Positions 1 to 7,683 of a stretch of 9,082 bases of DNA are shown piece by piece; position 1 is the first letter of the stretch, and each line of letters opens with the position of its first letter. Both the position numbers and the translations under genes were made by a program. Below the pieces are notes generated by a model. It was not told where the DNA came from. It was given only the letters and a program-made list of their open reading frames with translations, and searched no databases. Location: contig JBCCYD010000239.1 of the NCBI GenBank assembly GCA_039190385.1, forward strand, positions 1 to 9,082, read 5' to 3'. The stretch is from Xenococcus sp039190385 (lineage in GTDB: Bacteria; Cyanobacteriota; Cyanobacteriia; Cyanobacteriales; Xenococcaceae).

Positions 1-523
1 ACAATACTGATATAATAAAAATCTTCTATTAAATTTTCAAATTGCTCAAAATGTTCTCTTTAACCCTTTCCTGCCAATCTCATCTCAAAAGTATGAGGTA
101 GCCCTGGGGCTATAGAAAAAGAATTTAGTATGAAGCATTTATCGATAAAGTTAAAGATCCTTCGTCAATAGTTTTTAACAAAGTATCTTCGCATGTAAAA
201 GCTTTAGTAACTTTTTGCCACTATATGAGTTAACACTTCGCTGGGGGCCTGGGGCGGGCGTAGCGCACCAGTGGGGGGTTCCCTAAAGGATACCGCTCCG
301 CATATGGGGGGTTAACCCCCCAATAGAAATCATGGATTCCAATGAATATCTACGAAGCAGAAGTATTTATTTGGTACATCACCACAATCTTTTTTCTTTA
401 TAGATTAAAGTAACTTAGGTAAAATAGGCAACTTTTATATTTTGTTCGTGTTATTTGGTAAGTTTAGGATTTAAGATACAGTTTGTATTTAACTTAAGAT
501 AGCAAGCACTTGAGAACTCATAA
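1..523. other. Intergenic region without a convincing gene
   Basis: This 523-base stretch has stops in all frames and no open frame long enough to support a gene. The only notable content is the G-rich repeat-like element at 241-321 and a small inverted repeat at 99-112 (TAGCCC, two bases, GGGCTA) that lacks a T-run on either side and so does not look like a terminator. The first 66 bases read openly on the minus strand for about 22 codons out of the left edge, but with no in-frame start codon. The bases just before the ABC transporter gene are AT-rich and probably hold its promoter, but no clear -35/-10 pair can be picked. Confidence 0.6.
241..321. repeat. G-rich palindromic intergenic element, probably dispersed
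   Basis: A GC-rich island in AT-rich intergenic DNA. It starts with closely spaced G-runs (243-247, 251-254, 256-258), continues through GCGTAGCGC (258-266), and carries TGGGGGGTT twice, at 272-280 and 305-313. It ends in a perfect 16-base palindrome of six G, TTAA and six C (306-321). This composition resembles the small, highly iterated, hairpin-forming repeats scattered between cyanobacterial genes. Only one copy lies in this window, so dispersal is inferred. It is not placed like a terminator of a visible gene, since no T-run follows the palindrome. Confidence 0.5.
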
Positions 524-1618
524 ATGGCAAAAGTTAGTTTACAAGGAATCACCCGCAAATTTGACAATGTTACTGCTATTGACAATATTACTTTTACCGT
601 CGAAGATCACGAGTTTTTAGTTTTAGTCGGGCCGTCCGGCTGTGGTAAATCAACTATTTTACGGGCGATCGCGGGTCTGGAATCGATTACCAGTGGCGAA
701 TTATACATCGGCGATCGCTTGGTAAATGATATCCCTGCCCGTCAACGCGACATTGCCATGGTATTCCAAAATTATGCTCTTTATCCTCATATGAGCGTGG
801 CAGAAAATTTAGCTTTTGGCTTAAAAATGCGTCGGGAAAAACCAGCACAGATTAATCGTAGAGTACAGGAAGTGGCTCACTCTCTCAATATTGAGCATTT
901 ACTAAAACGCAAGCCAAAGCAACTCTCGGGCGGACAACAACAACGAGTTGCCCTAGGTCGTGCGATCGCGCGTCAACCCCAAGTATTTTTACTAGATGAA
1001 CCGCTTTCTAACTTGGATGCCCAATTGCGAGAAGATACCAGAGCAGAATTAAAACAACTTCACGATCGCTTTCGCATTACGACGATTTATGTCACCCATG
1101 ATCAAGTAGAAGCCATGACTTTAGCCGATCGCATTGTGGTACTCCAAGATGGAGTAATCCAACAAATTGCCACGCCGCAGGAAATTTATGCCCATCCTGC
1201 CAATCGTATGGTGGCGAGTTTTCTGGGTAGTCCACCAATGAATATTTTGCCAGTAACTTACAATGACGGGAATCTGATCATCAATCATCAATTTATTCCC
1301 GTTCCTGATGAAGTTAAACGAAAGTTGCAGCTGCCTCAAGGAGCAAGTTTGGAGTTAGGGATTCGTCCTGAACATATTACGATTATTGCCAATACAGAAA
1401 TAACCAAAGATCTTGTAACTTTAGCTGTAGAAATTGATGTAATTGAACCTTTGGGCAAGGAAATTTTAATTAGGGGTACATTTCCCGATTCTCATTGCTC
1501 GATTAATTTATTTGCTCCTGCTAATTGGCAAGGGCACAAAGGCGATCGCCTGACGATAAAATTAGATGAGCAACAGTTTTTTATCTTTGATCACAATGGG
1601 GTGGTTATTGCTGATTAA
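524..1618 (+). CDS. CUT1/MalK-type ABC transporter ATP-binding protein
   Basis: A 364-residue ATPase that would power import of a sugar, polyol or glycerol phosphate through a membrane permease pair. All nucleotide-binding motifs are intact: Walker A GPSGCGKST (36-44), Q-loop Gln82, signature LSGGQ (134-138), Walker B VFLLDE (154-159), D-loop SNLDA (162-166) and switch His192. The C-terminal third (from about 237, PMNILPV, then GIRPEH) is the MOP/TOBE-like OB-fold regulatory region typical of MalK, UgpC and MsmX, and the length is normal for that group. No permease or binding-protein gene is adjacent, so it may be a shared ATPase serving transporters elsewhere; in cyanobacteria the GgtA subunit of the glucosylglycerol importer is one such relative. 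UgpC is the usual automatic name, but the substrate cannot be read from the sequence. The ATG at 524 has no strong Shine-Dalgarno; the conserved N-terminus (MAKVSLQGITRKF) supports it. Four HIP1 octamers lie inside the gene. Confidence 0.93.
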   Translation: MAKVSLQGITRKFDNVTAIDNITFTVEDHEFLVLVGPSGCGKSTILRAIAGLESITSGELYIGDRLVNDIPARQRDIAMVFQNYALYPHMSVAENLAFGLKMRREKPAQINRRVQEVAHSLNIEHLLKRKPKQLSGGQQQRVALGRAIARQPQVFLLDEPLSNLDAQLREDTRAELKQLHDRFRITTIYVTHDQVEAMTLADRIVVLQDGVIQQIATPQEIYAHPANRMVASFLGSPPMNILPVTYNDGNLIINHQFIPVPDEVKRKLQLPQGASLELGIRPEHITIIANTEITKDLVTLAVEIDVIEPLGKEILIRGTFPDSHCSINLFAPANWQGHKGDRLTIKLDEQQFFIFDHNGVVIAD

Positions 1619-1806
1619 TTTAGGCTTATATTATTCCTATCGGGATTAAAATAAAAGTTGGATACTCCAAAAAAAATAGACAACAGATAAGTCGATTATC
1701 CGTTATCTATCAATATTAGTGCCGTAACTCGCCAGGAAATCAACGATCTTCGTTAACTAAAAATTCTGAGCTGATTACTCCTTTTTTCTTGCTCTATAGA
1801 TTTCAA

Positions 1807-2658
1807 TTAAAATATACCTTTTAAGTTTCTTTTGTATAATCGTTGAGCTTTTTTAGGAGGCAACTTAATGTTCTTTGCTAAACCAAAAGTTTCTAAGGTT
1901 TTAATAATCATCCAAGTAATATCAATTTCCCACCAGGCCAAACCATGACGAGCCGAATATTGAAAAGCATGGTGATTATTATGCCAACCCTCACCAAAAG
2001 TTAGTAAAGCTACCCACCAACAATTACGAGAGTTGTCATTAGATTCGTGACTTTGATAACCGAATTTGTGAGTTGCACTATTAACCAACCAAGTGCAATG
2101 GAAGACAACCACTAAGCGAACAAAAATTCCCCAAATCACAAAAGACCAACCTCCCCAGAAGAACAGGGTTAAGCCTAATGCCACTTGAATCGGGATCATA
2201 AAATTTTGACAAAATTGATAAAAAGAATCATCTTTAATATCTCTTATATATTTTTTCGCTTCCTCATCAGCAGGATTTTCAAATAACATCCATCCGATAT
2301 GGCTCCACAAAAAACCCTGGTTAGAATCATGGGGATCGGGTTCGGAGTCAGAATATCTATGATGAACACGGTGTAGACCAACCCATTCTAAAGGACCACC
2401 TTGACAAGCCAGCGTACCTAAAAATATGAAAAAATATTCTACTGATTTGGTGGCTTGAAAGCTACGGTGACTAGCTAGGCGATGAAAACCAACGGTAATT
2501 CCCCACTCGGTAATACAATAAAGGGCGAACGCAACCCCAACTGCTCCCCAACTAAAGTTACTTGGGAACAATGCCAGCAATGCAATTGAATGGATCGCTG
2601 TCATATAGGATATTATCCCCCAATTTAGGGGTCGTCTTTCTGATGTAGCAATTGTCAT
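1807..2658 (-). CDS. desC: Acyl-lipid delta-9 fatty acid desaturase (DesC type)
   Basis: A 283-residue integral membrane di-iron desaturase. DesC enzymes put the first cis double bond at the delta-9 position of glycerolipid-bound C16/C18 chains, using ferredoxin as electron donor in thylakoid and plasma membranes. The three histidine boxes are complete: HRLASH (59-64), HRVHH (96-100) and HNNHH (226-230). The NSATH motif (193-197), which supplies another metal ligand in stearoyl-CoA desaturases, is also present. Hydrophobic stretches at about 17-50, 72-90 and 155-190 fit the usual four-helix fold. The N-terminus MTIATS, the GTLACQGGP stretch and the FGEGWHNNHHAFQYSARHGL block closely match cyanobacterial DesC as I recall it. 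The C-terminus has a basic tail (KKAQRLYKRNLKGIF). The ATG at 2658 lacks a clear Shine-Dalgarno, but the family start matches. It is divergent from the PLP enzyme gene, across 252 bases. Confidence 0.93.
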   Translation of the reverse strand: MTIATSERRPLNWGIISYMTAIHSIALLALFPSNFSWGAVGVAFALYCITEWGITVGFHRLASHRSFQATKSVEYFFIFLGTLACQGGPLEWVGLHRVHHRYSDSEPDPHDSNQGFLWSHIGWMLFENPADEEAKKYIRDIKDDSFYQFCQNFMIPIQVALGLTLFFWGGWSFVIWGIFVRLVVVFHCTWLVNSATHKFGYQSHESNDNSRNCWWVALLTFGEGWHNNHHAFQYSARHGLAWWEIDITWMIIKTLETFGLAKNIKLPPKKAQRLYKRNLKGIF

Positions 2659-2910
2659 TTAGTAACCTGAATCTCAACATTTGAATTTATGGTTCTGCCA
2701 AATCATTTCGATCGGCAAGGACTGGGAGTAGTAAAAAGCAAAAAATTAAGGATATATTTGCTTGTTACTTTTTTCTTATTGCCAAAAAACCGATTCTTGC
2801 AGCGAATTTGTGTTTCTAGAATCCACTAACGATAGGGAGTCCAGATTGATATAGAATCTGGAAATGGTTTTCGATAGCAATTTTAGTCCACAAACAAATA
2901 TTTTCTCTGC
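2659..2910. promoter_or_regulatory. Divergent promoter region between desC and the PLP-enzyme gene
   Basis: The 252 bases separate two genes transcribed away from each other, so both promoters should lie here. The region is AT-rich, with no open frame and no HIP1 site. I could not assign a convincing -35/-10 pair for either gene; several weak half-matches exist and I do not rank them. The only clear structure is the inverted repeat at 2840-2862. The call rests on gene orientation. Confidence 0.45.
2840..2862 (+). repeat. Small perfect inverted repeat upstream of the PLP-enzyme gene
   Basis: TCCAGATT (2840-2847) and AATCTGGA (2855-2862) form a perfect 8-bp inverted repeat around a 7-base centre. 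The repeat ends 48 bases before the ATG at 2911, so it could be a hairpin in the 5' leader or a dimeric regulator's operator. It has no T-run and is not a terminator. Its function is unknown. Confidence 0.4.
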
Positions 2911-4140
2911 ATGAAAGATAGTTACACTCTGCTAGAAAAAGCAGAAAAAGCACTATTACCGATTTTTTCTGGTATTGACACTCAGGTCAAGAGCAATTTG
3001 AAAAAAGTCTTAGCTGCTTATCGCGATCGCAAGGTGGGAGTTCAACATTTTGCCAGTGTTAGTGGCTACGGACATGATGATCTAGGCAGAGAAACTCTAG
3101 ATCGCGTGTTCGCTGATGTTATGGGAGCAGAAGCTGCCATTGTCAGAGTCCAATTTGTCTCTGGAACTCATGCGATCGCTTGTGCTCTATTTGGTGTACT
3201 TCGTCCTGGGGACGAGATGCTAGCAGTTGCTGGCGCACCCTACGACACCCTAGAAGAAGTTATCGGTATTCGTGGAAACTCTCAGGGTTCCCTAGCTGAG
3301 TTTAACATCCAATACCGCCAATTAGCTTTGACGATCGCGGGAAAAATAGATTGGAATGCCTTGAAAACCTCAATTTCTCCCCAAACCCGTCTGGTTCTCA
3401 TTCAGCGTTCCTGTGGTTATTCTTGGCGTGAAAGTCTCTCCATAGCAGACATTGAAAAAATAGTCGCTATTGTCAAGGCACAAAATCCCCATACGGTTTG
3501 TTTTGTCGATAATTGCTATGGTGAATTTACTGATACTCTAGAACCCACAGCCGTCGGTGCTGATCTAATGGCAGGTTCTCTAATTAAAAACCCTGGAGGC
3601 ACCATTGTCACCGCAGGAGGTTATCTCGCAGGAAAGGCTGAATTCGTCGAAGCCGCTGCTTGTCGATTAACGGCACCAGGAATTGGCAGTAGCGGCGGGG
3701 CAACTCTCGACCAAAATCGCTTAATGTATCAAGGTCTATTTCTCGCGCCCCAAATGGTCGGCGAAGCACTCAAGGGAACTCATCTGATTGCCTATGTCTT
3801 CGATCAATTGGGTTATCCGGTTAATCCTCTTCCTTTCGTAAAACGGCGAGATATTATCCAGGGTATCAAGCTCGGTAGTGAGGAAAAACTGATTACCTTT
3901 TGCAAAGCGATTCAACAGAATTCTCCTGTTGATTCCTATGTCGAACCTGTTCCTGGGTCGATGCCAGGTTATGAGAGCAAATTGGTGATGGCAGGGGGAA
4001 CTTTTGTGGATGGGAGTACTTCTGAGTTTTCTGCTGATGGACCTTTGCGAGAACCTTATGTGGTTTTTTGCCAGGGCGGAACTCATTGGACTCATATCGC
4101 GATCGCGCTTGAGGCGGTACTTGAAGAATTATATTATTAA
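2911..4140 (+). CDS. Methionine gamma-lyase family PLP-dependent protein (aluminium resistance/YnbB-like)
   Basis: A 409-residue, soluble, fold-type I PLP enzyme of the Met_gamma_lyase family (Pfam PF06838), often annotated as an aluminium resistance protein. The family is related to cystathionine/methionine gamma-lyases, but its physiological reaction is not well established. Visible landmarks are SGTHAI (84-89) in the cofactor phosphate-binding region, VDNCYGEF with Asp200 placed to contact the pyridine nitrogen, and GSLIKNPGG with Lys226 as the expected Schiff-base lysine. The C-terminal domain includes PVPGSMPGYESKLVMAGG (about 347-363) and a final YVVFCQGGTHWTH segment (383-395). Length is normal and nothing is truncated. 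The ATG at 2911 has no obvious Shine-Dalgarno, but the N-terminus fits the family. Three HIP1 octamers lie inside. The gene converges with the CHAT-CHASE2 gene, with only 18 bases between their stop codons, so the two are not functionally linked by operon. The fold and cofactor are sure; the substrate is not. Confidence 0.9.
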   Translation: MKDSYTLLEKAEKALLPIFSGIDTQVKSNLKKVLAAYRDRKVGVQHFASVSGYGHDDLGRETLDRVFADVMGAEAAIVRVQFVSGTHAIACALFGVLRPGDEMLAVAGAPYDTLEEVIGIRGNSQGSLAEFNIQYRQLALTIAGKIDWNALKTSISPQTRLVLIQRSCGYSWRESLSIADIEKIVAIVKAQNPHTVCFVDNCYGEFTDTLEPTAVGADLMAGSLIKNPGGTIVTAGGYLAGKAEFVEAAACRLTAPGIGSSGGATLDQNRLMYQGLFLAPQMVGEALKGTHLIAYVFDQLGYPVNPLPFVKRRDIIQGIKLGSEEKLITFCKAIQQNSPVDSYVEPVPGSMPGYESKLVMAGGTFVDGSTSEFSADGPLREPYVVFCQGGTHWTHIAIALEAVLEELYY

Positions 4141-4158
4141 TTTAAATTGAGTCTTACA

Positions 4159-6645
4159 CTAGGATTTAATTGCCACTTTAGCTTCTTGAGATATTTCTGT
4201 GACCATAGCCTGTTGTAACATTTGCAGGTTAATTTTTTCTGTGACCATACTAGCGATCGCAGCTGCTACTACTAAGGCGATTCCTGGAGCAATCAATAGA
4301 ATCCAACCACTAGCAAAAGTCAATAGAGCATAATAACAGCCATATAATATTCCCAGAGCTAGCATAATCGCGATCGCTCTATATTTCGCAGATTTGACAA
4401 TCACTATAATTCCCGCACCAACCAAAGACCAAATAATAATCCAAACATTTTCTACGCAACTAGAAAACCACCAAATCAAACTTCGTTTATCTAGAACTGC
4501 ACTAATAATATTATTCGCTGCTTGGGCATGAATAAAAACGCCAAATATTCTCTTATTTTGTAATCCTTGACTATAGGGCGTATAGTGCAAATCTACATTA
4601 GGGCCTTGAACTCCAATTAACACAATCTTTCCTTTAACAAGTTCTGCTAATTCTGAATCTTTTTTACCCTGAAGAATGTGTCGTAACGAAACTGTTGGCG
4701 GAAGTGATGAATCATAATTAAGTAATATTTGATAACCATTATCTTCACTATTGGGTAATTTATAAGCTCCACTAGAAGAATTAAGGCGAGGAAAAGTAGT
4801 ATCCCCAATTTTCAAAATTCCTGAAGTTGGATCACGTTCGACTTGATAATCATCAAGATAATCTAGGGCCAGTCTTAAACTTAAAGAAATATCGCTCTGA
4901 CAAATTTCACTACCAGCCATACCCATAATTTGACGGCGAATTACACTATCAGAATCAATTGCTAGATTGCTAAATCCAATGCGATCGCGAGATAAACCAG
5001 GAGGTGGCGCTACATCAGGAAAAGCCGACTGCATAATGCCTACTCGACAAATTCCCACAAAATTATTACTAGTATTGATTTTTTTAGCTAATTCTTGGTT
5101 AAAAGTAAAATCATGAATAATATCAGAAGCAATCGTCTTTGGCTCAAAAGGTTCTAGCTTATTAAGCAATTCTAGTAAAGCATCATCAGCAAGGGAGCCA
5201 CGCATTTCCATACCCTGTTCTTGTTGATAGGCAATATCTTGATCATCTACAGTTACCACCAAAAATCTTTGGTCTTTAGGTTCGGTAACTCGACGACTAA
5301 TAGTTTGATCAAAAGCATTTAATTCCCATTTTTCTAGCCAGCCCCAATTCTGGAAAAGTAAAATTAAAATAGTGGTAATGGTTCCTACGCCACAAACCAA
5401 AAATAGATTCAAAGAGCGCGATCGCGCAGCGACTACCGTCAGGTCTCGCGAAGCGACTACTGCCAGGTCTCGCGCAGCGACTACCGCCAGGTCTCGCTTT
5501 TGTGCCGGCTTTTTTTGACTCTCAATTTTTAAAGGTTGTGCAACAATCTTTGCTGGCTTATTATTGACCCCAATTTTTAAATCTTCCCAGACAGGAGAAA
5601 CTGCCGATTGATGTTGGTATAATACAGGCAACCAGCTACTACAAGGATATTTTTGTTCCCAGGTTTGTAATCTTTCCCTCGCTCTTCGAGTCGCTACAGG
5701 CAGAGAATGACCTTGAGAATAAATTTCTAGGAAATATTGTAAAAACTTATGAGCAACTTCATCTACTATTTGCTCTCGCATCACGATCGCATTAGGCAAA
5801 GATAATTTACCCAATTCGTATAACAATCCTAAACCATCACAGGAATTGAAAATAGCTAATTGTAAGCCATGTTTGATTGCTTGTTTAAGAGCATATTTTA
5901 AATCTTCAATCGTGAGAATATCTTCTTGATTGAGATACAATATTCCCTGTTGATCAATAGTTTGACTATGGCCAGCAAAAAAAACAATATCCCAAGGTTC
6001 TGACCACAGGCGATCGTATAGTTCCGAACGTTGCGGTTCAACTAAAAAAACAACTTCAGCATCAGCCAAATTACTCAAAAGTTGTCGATCTGGTTCGAGA
6101 TCAATTCCTTTATTATTACCAAAAATTGCTAATATTTTTATCTTACAAATCTTCTTGGACGAAGGAAATGTTGAGATGGCATCAAAATCCAATTGACTGA
6201 GGGCCAACTCTATTTGGTCATAACGATCTAGAAAATTCCAGGTACACCAAGGTAATTGATGTAAATCTTTATTATTGCTGCATAACCAAATTCTAATCTT
6301 ATCTTCTGTATTTAATACTTCTCGCAATCTTAAATTAACATTTTGAAAATCAAGGGATTGGAGCCATTCTTGAAAAGAAATTTCTAACTGTTTGGCTAGG
6401 AAACTTAACTGATTTGGCTTTGTCGAGGTCGCAATAACTTTCTTGCCCGTAATCCTGGGAACAGCATTTTCTAATTGTCGATACTGCTTCTGCCATATTT
6501 TCAGGAATTGCAGCAAATCAGGATCTGGAGGTAAAGTCCCAGATTTGACCATCTGTCGACTATTATCTTCGCTGACAACTTCTAGATTAACGATGAATCC
6601 GTTGTCAAAATCTCCAATGATATTGAGAAATGCTTGTCTGGGCAT
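4159..6645 (-). CDS. CHAT-CHASE2 transmembrane protein: caspase-like protease domain fused to an extracytoplasmic sensor
   Basis: This 828-residue protein probably links an outside signal to a cytoplasmic protease. Residues 1 to about 165 are a soluble N-terminal domain, and about 165-345 are a CHAT domain (caspase/separase clan) with the expected dyad: His226 in FFAGHSQT and Cys269 in FNSCDG. A linker (about 346-411) contains three 8-residue repeats (385-408). Membrane span 1 is about 412-431. The CHASE2 sensor follows (about 435-720), recognisable from VVTVDDQDI (463-471), IGFSN (556-560), GKIVLIG (672-678), DLHYTP (685-690) and GVFIHAQ (702-708). Three spans follow at about 731-750, 756-776 and 780-800, then a 28-residue tail. 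No kinase, cyclase or phosphatase domain follows CHASE2, so the N-terminal CHAT is the only plausible output. There is no Shine-Dalgarno before the ATG at 6645; this start lies 39 bases after the DUF1822 stop, which suggests an operon. Domain identity is secure; protease activity and topology are inferred. Confidence 0.9.
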   Translation of the reverse strand: MPRQAFLNIIGDFDNGFIVNLEVVSEDNSRQMVKSGTLPPDPDLLQFLKIWQKQYRQLENAVPRITGKKVIATSTKPNQLSFLAKQLEISFQEWLQSLDFQNVNLRLREVLNTEDKIRIWLCSNNKDLHQLPWCTWNFLDRYDQIELALSQLDFDAISTFPSSKKICKIKILAIFGNNKGIDLEPDRQLLSNLADAEVVFLVEPQRSELYDRLWSEPWDIVFFAGHSQTIDQQGILYLNQEDILTIEDLKYALKQAIKHGLQLAIFNSCDGLGLLYELGKLSLPNAIVMREQIVDEVAHKFLQYFLEIYSQGHSLPVATRRARERLQTWEQKYPCSSWLPVLYQHQSAVSPVWEDLKIGVNNKPAKIVAQPLKIESQKKPAQKRDLAVVAARDLAVVASRDLTVVAARSRSLNLFLVCGVGTITTILILLFQNWGWLEKWELNAFDQTISRRVTEPKDQRFLVVTVDDQDIAYQQEQGMEMRGSLADDALLELLNKLEPFEPKTIASDIIHDFTFNQELAKKINTSNNFVGICRVGIMQSAFPDVAPPPGLSRDRIGFSNLAIDSDSVIRRQIMGMAGSEICQSDISLSLRLALDYLDDYQVERDPTSGILKIGDTTFPRLNSSSGAYKLPNSEDNGYQILLNYDSSLPPTVSLRHILQGKKDSELAELVKGKIVLIGVQGPNVDLHYTPYSQGLQNKRIFGVFIHAQAANNIISAVLDKRSLIWWFSSCVENVWIIIWSLVGAGIIVIVKSAKYRAIAIMLALGILYGCYYALLTFASGWILLIAPGIALVVAAAIASMVTEKINLQMLQQAMVTEISQEAKVAIKS
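5422..5497 (-). repeat. Three in-frame 24-bp tandem repeats in the CHAT-CHASE2 linker
   Basis: Three head-to-tail 24-bp units occupy 5422-5445, 5446-5469 and 5470-5493, followed by a TCGC fragment of a fourth. On the plus strand each begins TCGCG(C/A)AGCGACTAC and ends CAGGTC, with only one to three differences between units. They are about 67% GC inside an AT-rich gene. Because 24 is a multiple of three, copies can be gained or lost without a frameshift. Each encodes DL(A/T)VVA(A/S)R, giving residues 385-408 just before membrane span 1. A HIP1 octamer (5418-5425) overlaps the edge of the first unit. The composition suggests a genomic repeat that invaded the gene and was adopted as linker. 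Confidence 0.9.
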
Positions 6646-6684
6646 GTTTTTATAATTTGCAGAATAATTATAAGTAATGAAAAC

Positions 6685-7653
6685 TTAGATAATAAAAGTC
6701 TCAACTATTTTACGATCCTGAAGCGATGCTTCGATACTAAAAATCTCTCCTGATTTACCACTAAACAGAAACTCGATTTTTTCATTCACTTGATTAGTTT
6801 CCGCTTGTAAAACAGGTTTTTTCATCTCATCCAAGATCATGATTTGCAATCCCTGGGGAAGATAAACATTAGTATTAGTAGGGCAGATTCTAGCAGAAAT
6901 GTCCATTTCTTCACTATCATTAGTTACCAACTGTAATATTAAAGCGATCGGTATTGTATTGAGATTGTTTCCAAAATTAAGCAGTTTTACACGACTAATA
7001 CCTTGAGATAGCTGGTCGGGATTTTGATTCGATATCTTCGCAAGAGCTGGACTTCTAAAAGCTAAACTGGGCTCGGTTTGAAATATTGTTGCGAGTAATT
7101 CCCAACCATCATCAATAACACCCTGACCCCATTTGCTTAATTCGATCATAGGCTGGGACTTTTTCCTTTCTTGTAACTGTTTAAACTCACGAAGGTGTGC
7201 CGTTAAATTTCCTATCGGTTGCAATTGCTTCAAAGAAATGGAGTTAGCTGTAATTGCCGGAGTAAATCCTAATAGTTCACATTCTTGTAGTGAAGAGCTA
7301 AATTTCACGATGATATAAGCTGCTCTGTCCGATTGTACTTCTGGAGGAACGATTAATTCTTGTTGGTCTAATAAGGCTGTTCTACATTCGATTTTGCCAA
7401 AACCCGGAATCTCTAGATCGGCTATATCCATCAAAGTTTGCATTGTCGGATTCCAACTATCGCTCTGCTCAAGATTGGTTGACCATCCTAGACTATTTAA
7501 ATAAATTCTCACTGCCGAGACAGCTAAGCTATTTAGATAAACTTGTTTTGCTTTTTGCGGATCACTCTGTTGACGACAAAATTTTTCGGCATAAATTCTG
7601 CTAGACATCATTAAATTAACTTTGACTGGTTTATGTGATGAGATAAGATTCAT
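6685..7653 (-). CDS. DUF1822 family protein, function unknown
   Basis: A 322-residue soluble protein matching the cyanobacterial DUF1822 family (PF08852), whose function is unknown. The N-terminal helical block is the most telling part: AEKFCRQQ (24-31) then QVYLNSLAVSAVRIYLNSLG (39-58), followed by IPGFGKIECR (84-93), a VPPEV turn (104-108) and the strand AAYIIVKF (113-120). The second half is beta-rich, with NVYLPQGLQIMILDE and a C-terminal GEIFSIEASL strand. There is no signal peptide, membrane span or recognisable catalytic motif, so it may be an adaptor or binding protein. I start it at the ATG at 7653 because GGAG sits 8 bases upstream; the GTG at 7659 is only 2 bases from that site. 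It lies 30 bases after the sigma-like gene and 39 before the CHAT-CHASE2 gene. DUF1822 genes are often found near CHAT, CHASE2 and sigma-like genes in cyanobacteria, from memory, which supports a shared role. Confidence 0.85.
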   Translation of the reverse strand: MNLISSHKPVKVNLMMSSRIYAEKFCRQQSDPQKAKQVYLNSLAVSAVRIYLNSLGWSTNLEQSDSWNPTMQTLMDIADLEIPGFGKIECRTALLDQQELIVPPEVQSDRAAYIIVKFSSSLQECELLGFTPAITANSISLKQLQPIGNLTAHLREFKQLQERKKSQPMIELSKWGQGVIDDGWELLATIFQTEPSLAFRSPALAKISNQNPDQLSQGISRVKLLNFGNNLNTIPIALILQLVTNDSEEMDISARICPTNTNVYLPQGLQIMILDEMKKPVLQAETNQVNEKIEFLFSGKSGEIFSIEASLQDRKIVETFII

Positions 7654-7661
7654 TTGCACAA

Positions 7662-7665
7662 CTCC
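7662..7665 (-). promoter_or_regulatory. Shine-Dalgarno site deciding the DUF1822 start
   Basis: On the minus strand these bases read GGAG. They lie 8 bases before the ATG at 7653, a normal spacing, and only 2 bases before the GTG at 7659. This is the clearest ribosome-binding site among the genes of the window and favours the ATG. Confidence 0.6.
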
Positions 7666-7683
7666 GATAAATTTAATAGTTAT

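Larger units (their letters stand above)
665..5425. repeat. Scattered HIP1 octamers (GCGATCGC)
   Basis: Perfect GCGATCGC sites begin at 665, 711, 962, 1542, 3023, 3172, 4099, 4253, 4370, 4981 and 5418. HIP1 is a palindrome strongly over-represented in many cyanobacterial genomes, so it supports the lineage assignment. Ten of the eleven sites fall inside the ABC transporter, PLP-enzyme and CHASE2-half coding sequences; the eleventh overlaps the linker repeats. None occurs in the desaturase gene or anywhere after 5425. Confidence 0.85.

Noticed and set aside
1..66. Open minus-strand reading at the left edge (about 22 codons, REHFEQFENLIEDFYY)
   Set aside because: It looks protein-like, but a stop lies immediately before it and there is no in-frame ATG, GTG or TTG, so it could only be a remnant; too short to call.
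99..112. Terminator at TAGCCC-TG-GGGCTA
   Set aside because: The two-base centre cannot form a good loop and there is no adjacent T-run on either strand.
1121..1339. Minus-strand open frame of 72 codons inside the ABC transporter gene
   Set aside because: It lies antisense within a gene with complete family motifs and its translation shows no recognisable domain.
1685..1708. Terminator between the ABC transporter and desaturase genes (AGATAA/TTATCT inverted repeat)
   Set aside because: The arms are only six AT-rich bases, the centre is 12 bases and no T-run follows; too weak to call.
3736..4095. Minus-strand open frame of 119 codons inside the PLP-enzyme gene
   Set aside because: It is antisense to a well-conserved enzyme; the translation is rich in Ser, Arg and His with no family features.
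5422..5497. CRISPR array
   Set aside because: The 24-bp units are head-to-tail with no spacers and are translated in frame.
6443..6655. Plus-strand open frame of 70 codons over the 5' end of the CHAT-CHASE2 gene
   Set aside because: It is antisense to a supported gene, has no ribosome-binding site and has no recognisable protein pattern.
7133..7318. Plus-strand open frame of 61 codons inside the DUF1822 gene
   Set aside because: It is an antisense shadow within conserved DUF1822 sequence.
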